The notes under the pieces are model-generated. The model was not told the origin of the DNA and did no database searches. It saw nothing but the letters and a program-made list of their open reading frames with translations. Of a stretch of DNA of 64,000 nt, positions 56,050-64,000 are shown in pieces. The DNA comes from Liolophura sinensis (Eukaryota; Mollusca; Polyplacophora; Chitonida; Chitonidae). The position numbers and the translations under genes are program-made. The DNA lies in assembly GCF_032854445.1 (NCBI RefSeq), contig NC_088298.1, positions 7,179,504 through 7,243,503 of the forward strand, written 5' to 3'. Position 1 is the stretch's first letter; every line of letters starts with the position of its first letter.

Positions 56050-58070
56050 AAGCGTCATGTCCGACATTCATATACCATTCGTAGTCCGTAATGGGCGTTC
56101 AAAGTCCATAATCGCAAGATCCATTTCCAAAAAAAGACAAAAGACCGGGGTGAAATTTCAACCTGAAAACTTTTATTTCAAACTCGAACAGTGAACGAAT
56201 GAATGAATGAATGCATGCTCTATGCGTCCATTTTTTTTTCTCACGGTGAGACATGTCTCGTCATGACGGTTGAATCACCAATATGAAAATCCCGACACTG
56301 GTCAATGTTTATAACTCGCGCCACCCGAGTCACCTTCCTGTAAAACACATAGGTAGAATGAAAATGAATGAAGGGAGAAAAGAAACAAACAAAAGTGGGT
56401 AAGGGTGGCGCGGTTAAAAACACTCACTTGGTCATCGTCTGGGTGGCCTGGTTGTTAGGTAGGGTTGTAGGCTGGTTGTCAGGTACAGGGAAGTTGTTGG
56501 CAGTCATCATATACTCCACGTACATCTGGGTGTATGCAGGGTTCGATTTGTTGATCGGTGTCTCATTTTAAAACTGCCGCAGTTGGTCTTTCACACTCTT
56601 CTCCACATCCCACGGGAGGGAGGCTGCCCTACGTGCCTGGCGCATGAACTTGACCAACACGGCTCCCTCTTTCAGGTAACGCATACGGGCCTCGTCCACG
56701 ATACTCAGGGCCAGCTCTCAGTTCTCCAGCAAGGGGGTAGGGGAGGAGACGGCTCACTCGGTTGGTTGTTGACCGTACACTTCGCACTGCAACTTGAGGA
56801 GGTTGCCACAGCAAGGCCGTTAGCGCCGTCTCAAGCTCTGGCTTTAACGGCTCCACCTTTTCCACCTTCACGGTGTGTTCACTATCACCGTCGGGTTACC
56901 GTCGGGGTTGTTGGGGGTAGTAGTAGTAGCAGCAGCAGTCTCCGTCTCCTCCTCCATCTTCATCTCCATCCCGGCTCTTGGATGCCGTTATCTCTAGCCT
57001 CGACCACCACCAGCAACAAGGCGTCGATGTCGCGGATGGCCTGTACCAGCTTTGGCCAGTTAGTCCGGTACTTGAGCGTGATACCCTCACTCCTCGGATA
57101 GAGTGGACCCGTTCGGACGGTAGGCTCGCCATTTCTTCACATAAACATACAGGACACCCTCCGAGGTCGTCAGAGTGGGGCAGAAAGTAACCGTTGGATA
57201 GTGGCTCCCGCGCTGGTAAGCCCACCTCGGGTAGATCAGCAGCCAGGGTCTTGAGCCGAGTCCACCCCTCCCCGGCAAGCCTGACGCGTTTGTGTGGGGC
57301 GTTCGGGTCTATGGGTAATTGGCAAATCTCAATCGTCTCGCCTCTAAACACCCCTACCCACAGCCAGGGGACGAGCTGAAGTTTGGTGAGAACTTCGCTC
57401 GGTGATGACAGGCACACCTTCTCGGGAGGTTGTTGCTCGGCAATGGTGGATAGGAGGGTAGGCACAGAAGCTGAGCGTTTCATCCTGATGGCAGCATGCA
57501 GGGGATTCATGGGGGTTGAGCGTTTCATCTCGGTAGGCAGTGTAGCAGTCCTCTCTTCTCTCGGCAGGCAGGCAAGGTCGTAAACAGGAAGGTAGGCCGT
57601 CAGGTAAGTCTGAGGATGCTGGTTGTCGTCTTCTTCGGCTTTTATCCTATCCACGCGGAACTCAACAACACGCTGTCAGAGCACGACTTAAAAGAATTTT
57701 GTCAAAACTTACATAACCCCGTTTCTCGCTCGCTGAATTGTCCCGTTTTTGGTGTGATCCATTGGTCAGTTTTGGTGCCGAATGGTGCTCATCGATTGGG
57801 TCGTTTTTGGCGCCAGGGAGCTGTTTGGAGCTGCTCCAATCAACTTTAGAAGCCGACGTTTTTTGCTCCCTCGGTGTTACTTACATAACCCGTGACGTCA
57901 CACCTCAACTACTCACTCCTCAATACGACACCCAACTGCTTAGTCCATACTACTTCCTTTGACTTTAAACCGTTAGTGTTAAACATTGTTTTGGAAATGG
58001 ATCTTGCGATTATCGACTTGGAACGCCCTTTCGGACTACGCATGGTATACGAATGTCGGACATGACGCTT
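56050..58070 (-). mobile_element. TIR element (2.0 kb) carrying a PC4-like gene
   Basis: About 80-bp inverted repeats lie at 56050-56130 (AAGCGTCATGTCCGACATTC ... CAAGATCCATTTCC) and 57991-58070. No target duplication was seen. Further single ends lie at 4056-4136 and about 54255-54312, so the family is multicopy. The interior holds one decayed gene on the minus strand. I cannot name the superfamily, and I treat the coding part as a fossil. Confidence 0.65.
56427..57654 (-). pseudogene. Broken gene with two PC4-like (p15 coactivator) single-strand-binding segments
   Basis: Starts MDRIKAEEDDNQHPQTYL. A first PC4-like strand-helix segment reads ETIEICQLPIDPNAPHKRVR, then LAGEGWTRLKTL. A second reads SEGVLYVYVKKWRAYRPNGS, with a following GITL-type strand and NWPKLVQAI helix in another frame. 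The C-terminal helical part (LVKFMRQARRAASLPWDV) is near 56600. The pattern of beta strands, then a GI/VxL turn and a helix, recalls PC4/Sub1 domains that bind single-stranded DNA. The gene has a few breaks and is not functional. The family call is a judgement from pattern, not from an alignment. Confidence 0.4.
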
Positions 58071-58075
58071 CCAAC

Positions 58076-58632
58076 ATCAAATCTCTCAATTTCACCGGGC
58101 GACAACGTCAGTACAATTAATCTTCTCGCGAGAATCTACCGCAGCATCTACCGCAGCCAACGTAAATTGGAAGAGCCCAACAAAACGTCAGTTGACATTG
58201 ATGGAGAGATCAATTCCATATCGAATGTCTACTGCAGCTGTAAAGCAGGGTAAATATCCTTCTGTTTATTACTTAGAATTTATTTTCCAGTATTTCGCTA
58301 TAAATAATACTGGCTTTCCATTTCGCTGAACTCCTCATCATTCTCGTAGCTGCATTAAATACATATACAGAGGATCGCATTTTACTGTAAAATGCTCGTA
58401 GTAATTTAATCCGTAATAAAGTTGCTGTCAGACATTCTACCATTTTCACTAATTTCAGTATGGCTGGAAAGTGCTCGCATGTTTTGGCCGCCATATTTAT
58501 ACTTGGAGGGTGGGAGATTGCAGGATATAAGGACGTGCCATCCCAGTCGTCTTCAACTAGTTTGCTACAACGAGACAAGCACGAGGACCAAATATAAAAT
58601 CGAAGCCGGTCTCACAAATGATTCTGTCCAGG
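58076..58632 (+). pseudogene. SWIM zinc-finger gene fragment, two exons
   Basis: Exon a (about 58076-58249) reads LLARIYRSIYRSQRKLEEPN, ends VYCSCKAG and meets a GTAAAT donor at 58250. Exon b starts at 58459 after AATTTCAG and continues MAGKCSHVLAAIFILGGWEI and GYKDVPSQSSSTSLLQ. The joined finger is CxC-x(n)-CxH, the SWIM pattern. A frame change near 58562 leads to RGPNIKSKPVSQMILSRPGN and a stop near 58660. Proteins of this style (SWIM, then KPRGPKIK-like, then a nuclease-type domain) occur in multicopy invertebrate families. The 209-bp intron is intact. It abuts the right end of the PC4-like element, which probably truncated it. Confidence 0.5.
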
Positions 58633-58669
58633 CCAGGCAACGTTAACAAAAAGCGGCGGCCTGTCATTT

Positions 58670-60309
58670 GAAGCCAACAGGTATCTGACCATTGTAGGAT
58701 TAATCAAACAGTTCTACTTTGCACAACAGTACATAGACTAGCTGTGATTGTTTGTTGGCATAACAGTACACTACAAATCACCAAGATCCAATCCCTTGCA
58801 AAATATACAAATAGTTTTACCATTTTTTTCTGATCAATTCATTTCAAACTAAAGAAAGTGACCAAGTGTGGTATACAGCGTTTAAAATCCTTGAGAGTCC
58901 AATTTCGTAACTAGTGGGTATGGAAACCTACATTCCTGCTGATGTACACCCGCTGGATGTCTTTTCTTATCACGTAAGATTAAGCCACGTACTGCATGGT
59001 TTGAGAAGTAAACAAACTGAAGGCTTAAGCGGTCACATCTTTTTTTGTTGACAACTGAATGCACATGCACTATTATACAACGCATTCAGAGAATACTCAA
59101 CAATTCAGCGTTTATTATGCCATCGTCGGGAGTATTTACAAAATCCATTAGCCACAGTTTATATTCAAACAGAAAATCACATAATCAGTCCTAATAAAGT
59201 GTTACAGTTTACAGGCATCAGCAAAATCAATGTTAGACTACATTTACACAACAAAACAGAACAGGTTCACGTTTAGTGCAAGTGTTTTCTTGCGGAAGTA
59301 TGTTCTTAGTTAAATTTTGCTTATGTCTGTTGAGTAGCACTAATATAGGACTGGTCATATGTCTATATTGACGGTGGCATAAGAATTTTGTAAACTCTCT
59401 TGACGATAGAATAATAAACGCTGAAATAATGAGTAACAAAACTACTTCAGTCGTTAGAGTTTCACTCATTCTATTGTAACAAAAAAGGTTAGCCATATGT
59501 TTAAGTATGTTGGCTTGACAATATTCATAATATTAGACTGAACACAAATTTGACCCATTAGAGCGAGAATATGAACATCATACTTTTAACCCTTTGGTGT
59601 ATGAAGTATGAAAACGTGGTCCCAGAGCCCTATAAAATGATATATGAGTTTGATTTAGACACCTTTCGGTAATTTGCTTTGGCTTTTTACAACACGGTTT
59701 CTAGTTCTCCCTCGTTAGTTTGTCCAGTTTTGTGGACATCATGCATGAGGTTAAGTAAAATCTGACACGGAGACATGAAATAACTGTATTCAGATATGTT
59801 TTATTAGCAGTAACAACGCTACGGTATCTTCACAGTAGATGTGTTTATAAGTTTTCGCATTAACGTGGAAATACAAGAGCGCAATAATACAACGGAATAC
59901 TGTCTGAAAAATACTAAACATTCACACAAAATGGTTTGGGTATTCTTAACCCTCTAGTGCCCAGACCCATTTTCCGCTCAAGGAAAATTCTGAAACCTTC
60001 AAAACATGATCAAATAGACACACTGAAGACAAAAATACCGTCAGATACATTTCTTAACTCATATCTTTGAAAATATTTTTTGTATCATATTTGATTCGAT
60101 GGGCATTAAAACAAGTGTATCATATATGATACAGCGGGGTGACCGTTATGACACTTACGACATTTTACTTTCTGGAATGGAAATCTTTGACACAGTTACG
60201 GTCTTTGTTAATGCACAAATGGGTTTTGCACTTCATGCAGACAACTGCTGTTTTTTGCAGGATGGGGCTTTGCATCGACCTCTAGACGTCCACTCCGGTA
60301 GATGACCAA
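58670..60309. other. No gene recognised; two piggyBac-like TTAA ends
   Basis: No coding was recognised. TTAACCCTTTGGTGTATGAA at 59586 and TTAACCCTCTAGTGCCCAGA at about 59948 look like left ends of piggyBac-type elements in the same orientation, without identifiable partners. A second TTAA at 59751 could close a short MITE with the first, but the termini match poorly. Confidence 0.35.
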
Positions 60310-61318
60310 TGTTACGGTATTGAAAGAAGCAACAGAAAACAGACTCAGTGACTCAATATTACAATGTAAACAATGCTTTATATATAAAATGAGACGTACA
60401 GTTTTACAGACAGTTGAACAACAACAAGAAGAACATACACATCAGTATTACCGGTCTATACAAGTTTCCAGTTCACCTTTGCATCCCAAGGAATGTATTC
60501 CAGGAAATCCAACGTAAAGACCATGGGATAAAACACACAATTCACACAAGTCACAAATTGTCCTAGACAGGTACTTCGCCAGGTTAGCGAACACGAACAC
60601 AGTACACAGGTTACACAGAACTGGAACAGTCAAGCCTTTGAATGACGTCACACCCGCAGAGCACAACACAGGGTAAATACAGGCATGGAGGTATAATCCA
60701 CTTCAGATCAGTCACAGCTCCCGCAGAAGCTCACAAACGAGCCGTTCAGAGACGTAGAGTAATGTCACCTTGTGGCAGAACGAACGTCCTTTGCAAAACT
60801 GAAAACTTCAGTTTAGAGTCCGTGACGACCTTGTCGATCAGGTGAGGTCAGCGTGTTAAACAAATTACACAGTCCACACTGTATAATCATAATAAAGATC
60901 CGAACACCAATAAACGTGACTTCCGCAGAAATTCACATAAACCAGACATCAGCACTACTGTGGTACACAAACGGTGCCGGCATAAAAATCTGTCCTCCCG
61001 AACGAAACTGGCATCACCAGCTCATATAAATATAATGGACTCGATACGAAAGCGTCGCACACTCTCCTGGCTCCCAGTGGATGCAGCAAAAATACCTCCT
61101 CTCTGCACAGAAAACACGGCTTATATACGTTCCAGGTGGATTCAACTATTCTTGGACACAGAATTAACAGCCAATGAACAGCCAGTTAAATAAACAAAGC
61201 ATTGAACAAGGTGCTTTCAACCAGGTCCGCGCTGTACATATATAACAGGGCCTGTTATGCTTTCACAAAGGTCCGCAGACTAACAGTACATGAAAACGTT
61301 AAATAGTCATACATAACA
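60310..61318 (-). mobile_element. 3' LTR of the Gmr1-like Ty3/gypsy element
   Basis: On the minus strand it begins TGTTATGTATGACTATTTAA (61318) after a purine tract (GAAGGGTGGGGG) and ends AATACCGTAACA at 60310, about 1009 bp. A TATA-like GTATATAAGCCG is present near 61120. The 5' LTR lies beyond the window, so LTR divergence and age cannot be read. Confidence 0.75.
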
Positions 61319-61432
61319 CCCCCACCCTTCAGGGAAAGAAAGTTTTGCATAAAACTTTCTTTAACATATTCGTAATTATGAATAATAATAACGTTTACCA
61401 CAGTCTTTGAAAACAAAGCTGCAGAAAACCAA

Positions 61433-64000
61433 CTAGACACGTGACAAACAATCAGCAATCACATTATCTTTCCCTTTTATGTGTCTAATCTCTAGATTAA
61501 ATTCTTGCAAAAGCAAACTCCACCGTAACAATCTTCGGTTTTTACCTTTTAGTTTGTGCAAGAAGGTTAAGGGATTGTGATCTGTATACACAACAATGGG
61601 GTAACTTGACGAAGTCACATATACTTCAAAATGCTGTAATGCTAGAATCAAGGACAGACACTCCTTTTCTATTGTCGAATAATTTCTCTGGCACTTGTCA
61701 AATTTGCTAGAGAAATAACATACAGGGTGATCAACGTGATCTGTTTCACTTTCTTGTAACAAACTGCCCCAGCAGATATATCACTAGCATCAACAGCTAG
61801 CTTAAATGGTAAATTAAAATCAGGTGCTACAAGTAATGGGCCGCTGCTTAGCATGGCCTTTAATCTATCAAAAGATCTCTGACACTCAATGGACCACAAG
61901 AATTTAGCACCTTTCTTTAACAGCTGAGTTAGTGGCTCACTAACAAATGAAAAGTTCCTACAGAACTTTCGATAATACCCTGCCATGCCCAAGAAACGCT
62001 TTAACTCTCTCTTACAACTTGCACTGGAAAACAAGAGATAGCACTGATTTTAGAATTAACAAGTTTTACCTGACCCTGTCCGACAACATGCCCTAGATAT
62101 GTGACAAAAGCACAACCAAACTCACACTTGGCCAAATTTACTGTAAGATTGGCTTGGGACAGTCTCGCAAATAATGCCTCCATGATATTTAAATGTTCCT
62201 CCCAAGTGTCACTGAATATAATTACATCGTCGATGTAAACACGACACCCTTTAAGGCCTGATGTAACGTTGTTCACAAGTCGTTGAAAGTTGGCAGGGCT
62301 GTTCATCCCAAAGGACATGACTTTATACTGGTATAAACCATCTGGGGTAGCAAACGCTGACACCTCACGAGCGCGCTGCGTGAGCGGTACTTGCCAAAAT
62401 CCTTTCAATAGGTCAAACTTGGAGACAACGTTGGACTTTCCCACGGCATCGATACAGTCGTCGATCCTTGGAATGGGAAAGTTGTCTGCTTTAGTGACGG
62501 CATTCACTTTGCGATAGTCTGTACACATACGGTACGTCCCATCTGGTTTTGGCACAAGAATACAAGGTGAACTCCAGTTACTGTTACTGGGCTCGACCAG
62601 ATCATTTTCCAGTAAATACTGAACTTCTTTTCTTAAGTATTCAGTTTTAGTTGGGTTCAGTCTGTATGGGTGCTGTTTAATCGGCTTGGAATCTCCAACT
62701 TCAACATCATGGTAGATGGATTCAGTCCTGGTTGGAACATCAGGGAACAAATGTTCATATCGACGAACCAAATCCTTCACCTGCTGGCGTTGCTGATATT
62801 CCAGATGACCCAACACAGAATCAATGTCCTCAAGAATACTTGAATTCTGGAGTTTGGCTGACCGGAACCTTAAGTCAAAATCTTGATCATCCCTAACAGC
62901 TGAATCAGGGCATAAGTTAGAGGTAACAACTCCACTAGGATGTACAACATTGAGATCAGTGCTATCTCTGTCTACATATGGCTTTAACATGTTAATGTGA
63001 CAAAGTTGTCTAGATTTGCGCCGATCAGGAGTGAAAATAATATAATTAAGATCACTTAGCCTCTTGTCTACTACATAAGGTCCAAAATAACGAGCTTCAA
63101 GTGGCTTACCACTAACTGGAAGTAAGGCCAGTACCTTCTGACCAACTTCAAATCTGCGTCTTACTGTCTCTTTGTCATACTTAGTTTTCATACTCTTCTG
63201 AGAAGCTGTAAGATTCTCTCTGGCTAACTCACATACTCTGTTGAGCTTAGTACGAAAACTTGACACATACTGTAATAGGTTAACATTGTCACTATCACCA
63301 GACACAAACTTTTCCTTGAACAACTGTATTGGGCCACGCACGGTATGGCCAAACACAAGCTCAAATGGACTAAATCTAAGTGACTCTTGTACAGACTCTC
63401 TTACAGCAAACATTAACAAAGGTACACCCTCGTCCCAATCTTTCCCTGTCTCAAAGCAGTAAGTTCTTATCATACTTTTCAGTGTCTGATGGAATCTCTC
63501 TAGTGCTCCTTGACTTTGTGGGTGATAAGCTGAGGATTTATACTGGCTAATACCTAGCTCATGCATAACTTGTTGGAACACACCAGACATGAAATTTGAA
63601 CCCTGGTCTGACTGTACTGACTTAGGCAGACCAAACATGGTGAAGAACTTAACTAAAGCCGTAATTACAGTCTTGGCAGTAATATTCCTTAGTGGAATTG
63701 CCTCAGGGAAACGAGTTGAAGTACACATTATGGTTAACATATACTGATTTCCAGACTTTGTCTTAGGTAGCGGACCAACACAATCTATTAAGATTCTACT
63801 GAATGGCTCACCAATTGCAGGAATAGGCCTCAAGGCTGCCTTGGGGATTGTCTGGTTAGGTTTCACCACTAACTGACATGCATGACAAGACCTGCAAAAT
63901 TCAGTAACATCTTTCCTTATTTCTGGCCGCTAAAAATGACTGAGAATTTTATGATAGGTCTTATTAACACCTAAATGACCTGCTAACGGCGTTTCATGCG
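61433..64000 (-). mobile_element. Ty3/gypsy retrotransposon, Gmr1-like (integrase before RT), partial
   Basis: Pol domains run on the minus strand in the order integrase, RT, RNase H. Integrase core: about 63830-63350 (RILIDCVGPLPKTKSGNQYM, VQSDQGSNFM, HPQSQGALERFHQ), with a C-terminal GPF/Y-like part (PLEARYFGPYVV). RT: about 62700-62050 (HPYRLNPTKTEYLRKEVQYL, KFDLLKGFWQVPL, YIDDVIIFSD). RNase H: about 62030-61440 (LAVDASDISAGAV, VVYTDHNPLTFLHK). Integrase ahead of RT is the defining feature of the Gmr1 clade of Ty3/gypsy. The zinc-binding region of integrase continues to the window edge (CRSCHACQLVV-type) and gag is outside. The visible pol shows about two breaks and is otherwise well preserved. 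Confidence 0.85.

Noticed and set aside
56583-57101. 172-codon plus-strand frame in the PC4-like element
   Set aside because: It is low-complexity (Ser/Leu/His runs from trinucleotide repeats) and antisense to the better-supported minus-strand gene.
59586-59754. Possible 170-bp piggyBac-type MITE between two TTAA sites
   Set aside because: The two ends share only TTAACC and a weak CATGATG-like part. TTAA is common in this AT-rich sequence, so two sites prove little.

Overview
The window is eukaryotic and almost certainly metazoan. It has low coding density, splice-ready introns inside ageing genes, and a dense pile of mobile elements of many classes. Two features point to a marine mollusc or close lophotrochozoan: a tRNA-derived SINE with an (AAAT)n tail present in several copies, and an I-group LINE whose 3' end carries the motif ATGGCTGAAATATTGCC and a CATT-type tail. 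The species is not determined. I see no intact ordinary host gene.

Layout. 1-4448: mostly featureless, with a 239-bp MITE and a decayed spliced PHD-finger gene (1905-3897). 4449-11970: retroelement fragments. These are a reverse-transcriptase (RT) element tail, two LINE 3' ends, a solo LTR inside one of them, and a minus-strand I-group LINE carrying a SINE. 11976-16766: a complete but broken Ty3/gypsy element (Mag-like) with a 5-bp target duplication. 16997-18300: a decayed SAP/SWIM gene with a preserved intron. 18320-24181: a nearly full-length CR1/L2-group LINE. 24183-27012: two piggyBac genes nested with a pogo-type MITE. 28150-37870: a minisatellite (unit about 86 bp) interrupted by two SINEs, a 3.66-kb TIR element (A) and a complete piggyBac. 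39950-45100: a 5.15-kb TIR element (B) with an intact three-exon gene. 45170-52140: an RT element interrupted at a TA by a pogo-like element (C), itself interrupted by a hAT element. 54020-58070: a near-intact Tc1 element beside a TIR element with a PC4-like gene. 58076-58632: a second SWIM gene remnant. 60310-64000: a Gmr1-like Ty3/gypsy element (integrase before RT) that runs off the window.

The main observation is a recurring architecture. Elements A and B, the pogo-like element C and some short relics each carry many copies of their own 12-17 bp box in both orientations. The boxes tend to share one half (GTAAC, GGTAA or GGGGYAA) and differ in the other. In A, B and C the gene ends in a similar small Tudor/chromo-like domain. 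A and B also share a very basic N-terminus, and B adds a DDE-like catalytic region. The 86-bp minisatellite unit carries two boxes of the same style. I propose a box-array transposon system in which each family's DNA-binding protein matches its own box. The arrays and genes are read directly from the sequence; the mechanism is inference.
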